64,000 nt of DNA from Utricularia gibba (Eukaryota > Streptophyta > Magnoliopsida > Lamiales > Lentibulariaceae). Below, piece by piece: positions 25,261 through 36,160 of the stretch. The first letter of the stretch is position 1. Every line of letters starts with the position of its first letter. The stretch lies in assembly GCA_002189035.1 (NCBI GenBank), contig NEEC01000035.1, forward strand, positions 1 through 64,000, in the 5' to 3' direction. A model generated the notes under the pieces. The model made no database searches and was not told the origin of the DNA. It saw only the letters and a list, made by a program, of their open reading frames with translations. The translations under genes and the position numbers were made by a program.

Positions 25261-26700
25261 CGGCACGGAAAGGGTTCGATATGCTGACTCATCACGGGAC
25301 CGCTGAAGTTGGAGAGGACCGGCAGATGGCCGAAAGCGGAAGGTAATCACGAAGGCCATAATTCGAGCTCTGATGATCATGCGGTTTTCAGACTCATGGC
25401 AAATACCGAACGGTGTGCGAGGCCACCATGAGGCTGCGGGTAGGGAACACCCATACTTCACGTCAGCAGCTTCATATCGTTCGAAAACCCGAACATCCTC
25501 GGACGCTTTCATGTTCGAAACGGTATGCTGGTTTTCAGCAGAAATCACTCAGGAATGGCCTTCGTCGAAAAACGTGGTGGCCAATACATCTGAAAAGGCC
25601 CGATAATAATTTCGATAAGAGGCGAAGAACGCTGAAGTTCAGAGATCGCTACTTCACGTCACCGCCATGAAAAAAAAGCGGCGAGCATGCAACGCGGAAG
25701 CTTTCTCCGTGACGGCCGAAATTCTGAGGCTGCGCGAAGTACCGTCGCAGCAAGAGAACGCATAGAATACATCTGAAGGCTAACGATAATTCGAGCATGC
25801 AACGAAGCTTGGAAGCTTTCGAAACGGTATGCTGACTCATCACGGTTTTCACCGAAGAACAACCCATACGGAAAGGCACAAGAAGCGTCGATGCCGAGTT
25901 CGTCGCGAGTGACAACCAATTTTGCTCGAAGAGAAGTCGCATAACGTGGTGGCGACATCTGAAGGCTACGAGAGCTCTGATGGGACGAAGAAGCTTTCAA
26001 CTGACCGGCACGCGAAACGCTTGACTTGTTGTTTACGAAAGGCAGCTTCGAAGTCGCATCGTCGCGAACGTGGTGGCCAATTTGTGGCACATCTGAAGGC
26101 TAAGATAAGGCGATCTGATGCAGGCTGCTGAACCGATATGTGACTCGAGCCCTGTTGTTTCTAGGCAGATAAGAAAAAAATTTGTGGCACATCTGAAGGC
26201 TCGATAATTCGAGCATGCGGATTTCTGACGGCACGGAAAGGGGTTCGAAACGGTATGCCGTCGACGGCATCTTTCAGAGATCGGAAAGGCCATGAAATAA
26301 AATAGATCCCTCAGGACTTTCATTTTAATCGCCTTCATAGGCTTGGCCTGAACGTAAACGATCGGAAAGTGTTCTCGACTCTTTTACGGGGCCATCGAAA
26401 AACCCAATTTCACATCTGATAATTATAATTCGAGCTTGATGCATCCTCGGACGGAAGCTTTCAACACGGAAGCTGACCGGCACGGATGTTCGAAACGGTA
26501 TGCCGGGCGCAGCTTGACTTCGATGAGGCTTTTCAGGATAAAGGCCTCACCGAAGAAAACGCCCCATGGCTGTGTACAAACGCACTTGTTCAGTCCGGAA
26601 AGTCGCAGCTCGCAAATTTCACACATCTGAAGGCTAACGACGAATAATCATTCTCTTTCAACGAGGCTCTTTGGACGGAAAGGCACGAAAGAAAAACGTA
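25261..26700. repeat. Deeply degraded satellite block
   Basis: Only short islands match the monomer well: 25400-25445 around GGTGTGCGAGGCCACCATGA, 26045-26110 around ATCGTCGCGAACGTGG, and 26225-26265 around GGAAAGGGGTTCGAAACGG. The rest, for instance 25270-25350, 25610-25760 and 26275-26400, is fragmentary or unrelated. A 47-bp stretch at 26404-26450 is identical to one at 20361-20407. No gene is seen. Confidence 0.78.
26404..26450. repeat. 47-bp off-consensus segment, copy 2
   Basis: It is base-for-base the same as 20361-20407, 6 kb away. The sequences on either side differ: GCGAAAATGG before and GTCGAAGCG after in copy 1, GAAAAACC before and ACGGAAGC after in copy 2. A shared derived form in different surroundings points to common descent rather than independent damage. 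Confidence 0.8.
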
Positions 26701-29080
26701 ATACATCTGAAGGCTAAGATAAGGCGATAATTCGAGCTTTGATGCATCCTCGGACGAAGAAGCTTTCAACACGGAAGCTTTCGAAACGGTATGCTCATCA
26801 CGGTCCCGAAATACCGAACGGTGTGCGAGGCCACCATGAGGCTGCGTAGGGACACACCCAGAGCTTGTTCAGAGATCGCCTCGAAAACCCATACTTCACG
26901 TCATCCAATAAAACGCAGATGTTTTGCAAGAAAATCACAATCGCGTCGATTCTCGTTTCCGAGTCGCATCGTCGCGAACGTGGTGGCCAATTTGTGGCAC
27001 ATCTGAAGGCTAAGATAAGGCGATAATTCGAGCTTTGATGCATCCTCGGACGAAGAAGCTTTCAACACGGAAGCTGACCGGCACGGAAAGGGGTTCGAAA
27101 CGGTATGCCGGGCGCAGCATGACTCATCACGGTTTTCAGGATATGGCCGAAATACCGAACGGTGTGCGAGGCCACCATGAGGCTGCAGGGACACACCCAG
27201 AGCTTGTTCAGAGATCGCCTCGAAAACCCATACTTCACGTCGCAGATGTCTTCGCGTCGATTCTCGTGTTCCGAGTCGCATCGTCGCGAACGTGGTGGCC
27301 AATTTGTGGCACATCTGAAGGCTAAGATAAGGCGATAATTCGAGCTTGATGCATCCTCGGACGAAGAAGCTTTCAACACGGAAGCTGACCGGCACGGAAA
27401 GGGGTTCGAAACGGTATGCCGGGCGCAGCATGACTCATCACGGTTTTCAGGATATGGCGAAATACCGAACGGTGTGCGTGAGGCTTAGGGACACACCCAG
27501 AGCTTGTTCAGAGATCGCCTCGAAAACCCATACTTCACGGCAGATGTTTTGCACACAATCTCGAAGTCGCATCGTCGCGAACGTGGTGGCCAATTTGTGG
27601 TCGATAATTCGAGCTCATCCTCGGACGAAGAAGCTTTCAACACGGAAGCTGACCGGCACGGAAAGGGGTTCGAAACGGTATGTGACTCATCACGGTTTTC
27701 AGGATATGGCCGAAATACCGAACGGTGTGCGAGGCCACCATGAGGCTGCGGTAGTAGAGATCTCGGGCAGCTTAAGTCGCATCGAACGAATACATCTGAA
27801 GGCTAAGATAAGGCCGAGCATGCATCCTTCATTTCGAAACGGTATGCCGGGCGCATCATCACGGTTTTCAGGATATGGCCGAAATACCGAACGGTGTGCG
27901 AGGCCACCATGAGGCTGCGGTAGGGACACACCCAGAGCTTGTTCAGAGATCGCCTCGAAAACCCATACTTCACGTCATCCAATAAAACGCAGATGTTTTG
28001 CAAGAAAATCACAATCGCGTCGATTCTCGTGTTCCGAGTCGCATCGTCGCGAACGTGGTGGCCAATTTGTGGCACATCTGAAGGCTAAGATAAGGCGATA
28101 ATTCGAGCTTTGATGCATCCTCGGACGAAGAAGCTTTCAACACGGAAGCTGACCGGCACGGAAAGGGGTTCGAAACGGTATGCCGGGCGCAGCATGACTC
28201 ATCACGGTTTTCAGGATATGGCCGAAATACCGAACGGTGTGCGAGGCCACCATGAGGCTGGATTCGAAAATGGAAGCTGACCGGCACGGAAAGGGGTTCG
28301 AAACGGTATGCCGGGCGCAGCATGACTCATCACGGTTTTCAGGATATGGCCGAAATACCGAACGGTGTGCGAGGCCACCATGAGGCTGCAGTAGGGACAC
28401 ACCCAGAGCTTGTTCAGAGATCGCCTCGAAAACCCATACTTCACGTCATCCAATAAAACGCAGATGTTTTGCAAGGCGAAAATCACAATCGCGTCGATTC
28501 TCGTGTTCCGAGTCGCATCGTCGCGAACGTGGTGGCCAATTTGTGGCACATCTGAAGGCTAAGATAAGGCGATAATTCGAGCTTTGATGCATCCTCGGAC
28601 GAAGAAGCTTTCAACACGGAAGCTGACCGGCACGGAAAGGGGTTCGAAACGGTATGCCGGGCGCAGCATGACTCATCACGGTTTTCAGGATATGGCCGAA
28701 ATACCGAACGGTGTGCGAGGCCACCATGAGGCTGCAGTAGGGACACACCCAGAGCTTGTTCAGAGATCGCCTCGAAAACCCATACTTCACGTCATCCAAT
28801 AAAACGCAGATGTTTTGCAAGAAAATCACAATCGCGTCGATTCTCGTTTCCGAGTCGCATCGTCGCGAACGTGGTGGCCAATTTGTGGCACATCTGAAGG
28901 CTAAGATAAGGCGATAATTCGAGCTTTGATGCATCCTCGGACGAAGAAGCTTTCAACACGGAAGCTGACCGGCACGGAAAGGGGTTCGAAACGGTATGCC
29001 GGGCGCAGCATGACTCATCACGGTTTTCAGGATATGGCCGAAATACCGAACGGTGTGCGAGGCCACCATGAGGCTGCAGT
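26701..29080. repeat. Subfamily A array, moderately preserved
   Basis: ATGCAT starts are at 26742, 27038, 27349, 28113, 28587 and 28929. A markers CTAAGATAAGG, the HindIII site and GATATGGCC are present. Units at 26742 and 27349-27900 carry internal losses; at 27540 TTCACGGCAGATG replaces TTCACG(14 bp)GCAGATG. From 27910 to 29080 the copies are nearly intact apart from a partial duplication at 28260. Confidence 0.88.
28146..28385. repeat. Partial-unit tandem duplication
   Basis: The stretch from GGAAGCTGACCGGCACGG to CCACCATGAGGCT appears twice in succession, starting near 28146 and again near 28272, so the copies are offset by about 126 bp. The join at about 28260-28271 reads GGCTGGATTCGAAAATGG, which includes about a dozen bases not explained by either side. 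An out-of-register exchange between units would give this, as would a misjoin in assembly. Confidence 0.75.
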
Positions 29081-31080
29081 AGAGATCGCCTCGAAAACCC
29101 ATACTTCACGGCTAAAATTCAAGTCGCATCGAAAATCACAAACCGATAATTCGAGCTCATTCGGACGTTTCAACACGGAAGCTGACCGGCACGGAAAGGG
29201 GTTCGAAACGGTATGCCGTCATCACGGTTTTCACCGAAGGATCTGTTAGCGTCGGTGGCCGAGATAGTCGCATCGTCGCGAACGTGGTGGCCAATTTGTG
29301 GCACATCTGATAAGCGATAATTCGAAGGGACGACTTTCTGATTCGAAACGGTATGCCGGAGCGAGGTTTTCAGGATATGGCCGAAATACCGAACGGTGTG
29401 CGATGAGGCTTTACTCGGGGATGAAAAGAAAAAACACATCTCTCGAGTTCGGACCGCATCGTCAACGTGCGAAATTCGAACCATGAGGCTGCCATCTAAG
29501 GCTCAAGAAAATTAAGTCGCATCGTCGCGAACGTGGTGGCCAATTTGTGGCACATCTGAAGGCTAACGATGAGCTGGCAACGAAGAAACGGAAGCTTTCG
29601 ATAAAGCTTGTGCGAGGCCACCATGAGGCTTAGTCAGTTCGAAAACGGCAGATGGCATGAAGTCGCATCGTCGCGAACGTGGTGGCCAATTTGTGGCACA
29701 TCTGAAGGCTAAGGCGATGAATGCAACGAAGAATTTCGAAACCTGAGGAGGATATGGCCGAAATACCGAACGGTGTGCGAGGCCACCATGAGGCTGCGGG
29801 TAGTTGTTCAGAGATCGCCTCGAAAACCCATACTTCACGTCATCCAATAAAACGCAGATGTTTTGCAAGGAAAATCACAATCGCGTCGATTCTCGTGTTC
29901 CGAGTCGCATCGTCGCGAACGTGGTGGCCAATTTGTGGCACATCTGAAGGCTAACGATAATTCGAAGCGATTCCTCGTCATTTCGAAACGCTGACGGAGG
30001 ATGAAATACGAACGGTGTGCGAGGCCACCATGAGGCCACCCAGAGCTTGTTCAGAGATCGCCTCGAAAACCCATACTTCACGTCATCCAATAAAACGCCA
30101 AAGCGTCGAAGTCGCATCGTCGCGAACGTGGTGGCCAATTTGTGGCACATCTGAAGGCTCGATAATTCGAGCTGATGCATCCTCGGACGAAGAAGCTTTC
30201 AACACGGAAGCTGACCGGCACGGAAAGGGGTTCGAAACGGTATGCCGGGCGCAAGGCCGAAATACCGAACGGTGTGCGAGGCCACCATGAGGCAGTTGTT
30301 CAGAGATAAGGCCATGAAGTCGCATCGTCGCGAACGTGGTGGCCAATTTGTGGCACATCTGAAGGCTAAGATAAGGCGATAATTCGAGCTTTGATGCATC
30401 CTCGGACGAAGAAGCTTTCAACACGGAAGCTGACCGGCACGGAAAGGGGTTCGAAACGGTATGCCGGGCGCAGCACGGTTTTCAGGATATGGCCGAAATA
30501 CCGAACGGTGTGCGAGGCCACCATGAGGCTGCAGTTGTTCAGAGATCGCCTCGAAAACCCATACTTCACGTCATCCAATAAAACGCAGATGTTTTGCAAG
30601 CGAAAATCACAATCGCGTCGATTCTCGTGTTCCGAGTCGCATCGTCGCGAACGTGGTGGCCAATTTGTGGCACATCTGAAGGCTAAGATAAGGCGATAAT
30701 TCGAGCTTGATGCATCCTCGGACGAAGAAACACGGAAGCTGACCGGCACGGAAAGGGGTTCGAAACAAAGGTTTTCACGAAATACCGAACGAGGCCACCA
30801 TGAGGCTTTTGTTCAGAGATTCGAAAACCCATACTTCACGGCAGATGTTTTGCAAGGAAAGCAAGTCGCATCGTCGCGAACGTGGTGGCCAATTTGTGGC
30901 ACATCTGAAGGCTAATATAAGGCGATAATTCGAGCTGATGCATCCTCGGACGAAGATATTTCGAAACGGGTGAGAGTGGAACGGTGTGCGAGGCCACCAT
31001 GAGGCTGCGTAGGTAGAGATCAGGCCTTAAGATCGTTGGTGGCCAATTTGCACATCTGAAGGCTAACCCATAATCATTTT
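29081..31080. repeat. Degraded block with a repeatedly retained core
   Basis: Units are 150-345 bp. The segment AGTCGCATCGTCGCG followed by AACGTGGTGGCCAATTTG and TGGCACATCTGAAGGCTAA is intact at about 29267, 29516, 29661, 30111, 30318 and 30862, although most other parts of those units are missing. One good A unit lies at 30370-30690. At 30911 a unit has the B form CTAATATAAGG. Order of pieces is kept. Confidence 0.82.
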
Positions 31081-32190
31081 CTTTCAACGAAGAACGATGA
31101 GGCTTTTGCAGAGATCGAAAGGCAGGTTCAAGTCGCGAAACGATCGCGAGCTGATGGGACCAATTTTAAAGGGTTATAAGTCACAGGCCTGATAAAAACG
31201 GTCCTCGTCAATCGGAAATGAAACCCGAGGCACTTCACGCAGTTCAGGATAGGCCTGAACGGTGTGCGAGAAGCCCCATGGGCTCATTATAAAGACTTGT
31301 TCAGAGAAGCTCGAAAGGTCGAGAAATAAACGTACACGAACGTGTTCTAATGGAGCTTATGAATCCTCGGTGACTTAAAGTTACGAAACGGAATCGGACG
31401 TCGATTCTATGCCGGGCGCAGCATGACTCATCACGTTTTCAGGATATGGCCTACCGAACGGTGTGCGAGGCCACCTTTGATGCAGGACTGCTTTCGAGGG
31501 ACACGAGCTTGTTCAGAGAAATAAAACCGGTGTGCGAGAACCATGTTAATGCAGTCGACAACGTTGTTCTCGTCGCCTCGAAAACCCATACGGGTGCCAA
31601 AACGAAATTTACGGCCGATCGAGCTCATCCTCGGACGAAGAAGCTTTCAACACGGAAGCTGACCGGCACGGAAAGGGGTTCGAAACGGTATGCCGGGCGC
31701 AGCTGACTCATCACGAGCTTCGTCTGCGCGAAGTACCGTGCCGAGAAAAGAATAGGCCCGAGCATGATGGATTGTTTTCTGGCACGGAACGCTGACTGCG
31801 GCACTAGAAGGGGCCATGAAAAGACTCATCGACGGTCAGGATATTACCGAACGCCGAGGCTGAGGCTGTATATCGGGGCAGCTCGAAAATACCGATCGCG
31901 ATCGTCTGACCGGCACGTGTGTCGGGCGGGCTGAATATAAGGCGGGATAAAAATCGAAACGATAGAATGCTTTCAACACGGAAGCTGACCGGCACGCGAA
32001 ACGGTATGTGAGGTTTTCACCGACCTGTTGAGGCTTTAGAGATCGCCTCGAAAACCCATACTTCACGGCCTTAAAATCGCGACCTCGTCATTCTAATCGA
32101 CGCATCTGTTTTCTAAGGGATGAAAGGCGAACGTCGCGAGCTCGGATGTTCTCTGGCAGCTTAACGATCAATACGGGGCCTGAAAAAAAT
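31081..32190. repeat. Least satellite-like island
   Basis: Recognisable pieces are few: 31408-31480 (CCGGGCGCAGCATGACTC to GGCCACC), 31565-31595 (CCTCGAAAACCCATAC), 31620-31715 (a good stretch from CATCCTCGGACG to GCAGCTGACTCATCACG), 31970-32000 and 32040-32070. The sequence between shares only 6-12 bp words with the monomer. Translations show no recognisable domain. It may be an old decayed satellite, a different repeat, or poor assembly. Confidence 0.7.
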
Positions 32191-32390
32191 TCGATCGACG
32201 AATGCATCCTCGGACGAAGAAGCTTTCAACACGGAAGCTGACCGGCACGGAAAGGGGTTCGAAACGGTATGCCGGGCGCAGCATGACTCATCACGGTTTT
32301 CAGGATATGGCCGAAATACCGAACGGTGTGCGAGGCCACCATGAGGCTGCAGTAGGTTGTTCAGAGATCGCCTCGAAAACCCATACTTCA

Positions 32391-32410
32391 CGGCCTGAAA
32401 AAACAGGCCG
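32391..32410. repeat. Perfect short hairpin sequence
   Basis: CGGCCTG, AAAAAA, CAGGCCG form a perfect 7-bp inverted repeat with a six-A spacer. It replaces the standard TTCACGTCATCC context right after CCATACTTCA. GGCCTGA words recur elsewhere in the degraded zone (for example 31193, 31252, 33499). No function can be assigned; chance or decay is possible. Confidence 0.6.
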
Positions 32411-33607
32411 ACCATGCGTGTTTTATTGACGCACTTGTTGAGGCAGGGACATTGTTCAGAGATCGCCTCGAAAACCCATACTTCACGTCATCCAATAAAA
32501 CGCAGATGTTTTGCAAGAAAATCACAATCGCGTCGATTCTCGTGTTCCGAGTCGCATCGTCGCGAACGTGGTGGCCAATTTGTGGCACATCTGAAGGCTA
32601 ATAAGGCGATAATTCGAGCGATGCATCCTCGGACGAAGAAGCTTTCAACACGGAAGCTTTCGAAACGGTATTCGGACGAAGAACGCTGAGGCCGGTAGAA
32701 GGGGCACGAAAGATAGTCGCAAACGACGGGCTCGACGAGCTTTGATGCATCCTCGGACGAAGAAGCTTTCAACACGGAAGCTGACCGGCACGGAAAGGGG
32801 TTCGAAACGGTATGTGGACGAGGCCACCATGAGGCTGCAGTACACGGGCTTCAAGAATCGCGAAAACCGAGCATGCATCCTTTTCATGACCGGCACCCGG
32901 TATTGGCACCCAGATGTTTTCAGAGATCGCCTCGAAAACCCATACTTCACGGTCTTCTCGAAAAACGCGGCCAATTTGTCACATCTGAAGTAAGATAAGG
33001 CGATAATTCGAGCTTGATGCCATCACTCGGACGATAGAATGCATTTCAACACGGAAGCTGACCGGCACGGAAAGGGGTTCGAAACGGTATGCCGGGCGCA
33101 GCACTCATCACGGTTTTCAGGATATGGCCGAAATACCGAACGGTGTGCGAGGCCACCATGAGGCTGCGGGTAGGATAGGCCTTGTTCAGAGATCGCCTCG
33201 AAAACCCATACTTCATCATCCAATAAAACGCAGATGTTTCAGCGTCGAAGGTCGATTCTCGAAGTCGCATCGTCGCGAACGTGGTGGCCAATTTGTGGCA
33301 CATCTGAAGGCTAAGATAAGGCGATAATTCGAGCTTTGATGCATCCTCGGACGAAGAAGCTTTCAACACGGAAGCTGACCGGCACGGAAAGGGGTTCGAA
33401 ACGGTATGCCGGGCGCAGCGAAGACTTTTTTAGGCTGACCGGCCGGAAAGGGGTCGAAACGTGCCGCCGCAGGCTGACAATAGCACACAAATCAGTCCGA
33501 GGCCTGAAGATCGTTACGAACCCATCGTCGTTCTCTCGACTTTCATACGGAAGGCACGAGAAAATACGATCGACGAGCTCGTTTCTTTCTCTGACGACTT
33601 CCACCAT

Positions 33608-34520
33608 GAGGCTTTTGTTCAGAGATAAGGCACCACGAAAAACACAGGCCGAGAATGCGTTTCAACACGGAAGCTTTCGAAACGGTATGCAGGACTCATC
33701 ATTTTCACCGAAACCGAACGGTGTGCGAGGCCACCATGAGGCTGCGGTAGTTGTTCAGAGATCGCCTCGAAAACCCATACTTCACGTCACCAATAAAACG
33801 CAGATGTTTTGCTCACAATCGAAAAAACGAAAACGATAATTCGAGCATGCGTTTCAACACGGAAGCTGACCGGCACGGAAAGGGGTTCGAAACGGTAAGA
33901 GCACTTGTGTGAGGCTTTTGTTCAGAGATCGCCTCGAAAACCCATACTTCACGTCGCCTTCGAAGATCGAACGCCAATTTGTGGCACATCTGAAGGCTAA
34001 CGATAATTCGAGCTTTGATGCATCCTCGGACGAAGAAGCTTTCAACACGGAAGCTGACCGGCACGGAAAGGGGTTCGAAACGGTATGCCGGGCGCAGCAT
34101 GACTCATCACGGTTTTCAGGATATGGCCGAAATACCGAACGGTGTGCGAGGCCACCATGAGGCTTTTGTTCAGAGATCGCCTCGAAAACCCATACTTCAC
34201 GTCACCCAATAAAACGCAGGTGATTCTCGTGAGTCGCATCGTCGCGAACGTGGTGGCCAATTTGTGGCACATCTGAAGGCTAAGATAAGGCGATAATTCG
34301 AGCGACATGTTTTGTCGCACGAAGAACGAACCATGAGGCTGATACGGAAAGGCACTTATAGTCGCAATACTCATCCGAACAATCATTTTATGCGAACGGT
34401 TTTCAGGATATGGCCGAGGCGAACCATGAGGCTGTTAGCGGGGCAGCTGAAGATAACGACCCGAAAATGTTTCGAAACGGTAAGCATGACGAGCTTGTTG
34501 AGGCTTTTGTTCAGAGATCG
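33608..34520. repeat. Cluster of units with the GAGGCTTTTGTTCAGAG junction
   Basis: At 33608, 33911, 34159 and 34500 the sequence reads GAGGCTTTTGTTCAGAGAT, where the standard unit has about 23 more bases (GCAGGTAGGGACACACCC, then AGAGC) between GAGGCT and TTGTTCAG. Two T residues at the join are not predicted by a simple deletion, yet are the same each time. The same form also appears at 20202 and 30802. This looks like a deleted satellite variant that was itself amplified. Confidence 0.8.
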
Positions 34521-35400
34521 CCTCGAAAACCCATACTTCACGTCAGCAGCTTCAAGAAACCCACATCTCCGAGCTCGATAAAGAAAAGCTCCGAGCTCGG
34601 ACGAAGAAGCTTTCTAAAAACGACCGGAAAGTGTTTTATGCCGGGCGCAGCGTGCCATCACGGTTTGGATATTTGTGGACGGTAGGCCACCATGAGGCTG
34701 CGGGTAGAGAAAAACCCATACTTCACGTCAGAGCTCGAAGAATCCATCTTCCCACACGTACGTCGAGCCGTTTTTTCGAAACGGTATTTGCACCGAAATA
34801 TCGACCACCATCTGCGTTTCTCGTCGAGGTCATCGAACGGTCGTGGCCAATTTGTGGCACATCTGAAGGCTAAGATAAGGCGATAATTCGAGCTTTGATA
34901 ATGCTCTATATTCGACTTCTGAGGCAGAGAGAGCCTCGGGCACAAGGAAAGGGAAAACGTGTACACGAAGGCGCGAGCGTGACTCATCTTTTCTTGGCAC
35001 CGAACCGAACCATGAGGCTGCGGGTATTCCGAGGCAGCTGAAGGCAAACACACATCTCCCGTTCAATGCCTTCGAAAATTGACTGCAGCCGAAATTGTTG
35101 AGGCTGCGGGTAGGATTGTTCAGAGATCGCCTCGAAAACCCATACTTCACGTCAGTAATCACAATCGCGTCGATTCTCGAGTCGCATCGTCGCGAACGTG
35201 GTGGCCAATTTGTGGCACATCTGAAGGCTAATATAAGGCGATAATTCGAGCTCTGATGCATCCTCGGACGAAGATTTCGGAAGCTTTCTCCGTGAGCCGA
35301 CCGAACGGTCGATGAGGCTGTTCAGAGATCGCCTCGAAAACCGTGCAGCATGCGTCGAAGATCGTCGCGAACGTGCCAATTTGTGGCACATCTGAAGGCG

Positions 35401-36160
35401 GCGATAATTCGAGCTTGATGCATCCTCGGACGAAGAAGCTTTCAACACGGAAGCTGACCGGCACGGAAAGGGGTTCGAAACGGTATGCCGGGCGCAGCGT
35501 GACTCATCACGGTTTTCAGGATATCGAAATACCGAACGGTGTGCGAGGCCACCATGAGGCTGCGGGTAGGACACACCAGAGCTTGTTCAGAGATCGCCTC
35601 GAAAACCCATACTTCACGTCACCCAATAAAACGCAGATGTTTTGCAAGCGAAAATCACAATCGCGTCGATTCTCGTGTTCCGAGTCGCATCGTCGCGAAC
35701 GTGGTGGCCAATTTGTGGCACATCTGAAGGCTAAGATAAGGCGATAATTCGAGCTCTGATGCATCCTCGGACGAAGAAGCTTTCAACACGGAAGCTGACC
35801 GGCACGGAAAGGGGTTCGAAACGGTATGCCGGGCGCAGCGTGACTCATCACGGTTTTCAGGATATCGCCGAAATACCGAACGGTGTGCGAGGCCACCATG
35901 AGGCTGCGGGTAGGGACACACCAGAGCTTGTTCAGAGATCGCCTCGAAAACCCATACTTCACGTCACCCAATAAAACGCAGATGTTTTGCAAGGCGAAAA
36001 TCACAATCGCGTCGATTCTCGTGTTCCGAGTCGCATCGTCGCGAACGTGGTGGCCAATTTGTGGCACATCTGAAGGCTAAGATAAGGCGATAATTCGAGC
36101 TCTGATGCATCCTCGGACGAAGAAGCTTTCAACACGGAAGCTGACCGGCACGGGGGGTTC
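35401..36160. repeat. Intact A/B recombinant units
   Basis: Two well-preserved units, 35418-35758 and 35759-36104, combine markers of both subfamilies. They have CTAAGATAAGG and the HindIII site GAAGAAGCTTTC of A, but GAGCTCTGATG, CAGCGTGACTC, GATATCG and GCGGGTAGG of B. Between them they retain CACGGTTTTCAGGATATCG, an intermediate between A and B1. They are the clearest transitional units in the window and sit where A dominance gives way to B. Confidence 0.88.

Larger units (their letters stand above)
32191..35400. repeat. Degraded satellite block
   Basis: Better stretches lie at 32200-32390, 32455-32610, 32740-32815, 33030-33420, 33725-33810 and 34010-34215. The poor stretches 33421-33600, 34300-34480, 34560-34680 and 34900-35090 hold only scattered words. 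A derived junction in which GAGGCT is followed by TTTGTTCAGAG recurs four times within 33608-34520. At 35228 the first B marker CTAATATAAGG leads toward the right half of the window. Confidence 0.8.

Noticed and set aside
31081-32190. Possible decayed gene
   Set aside because: The short frames show no family resemblance and are mixtures of satellite words and unrelated bases.
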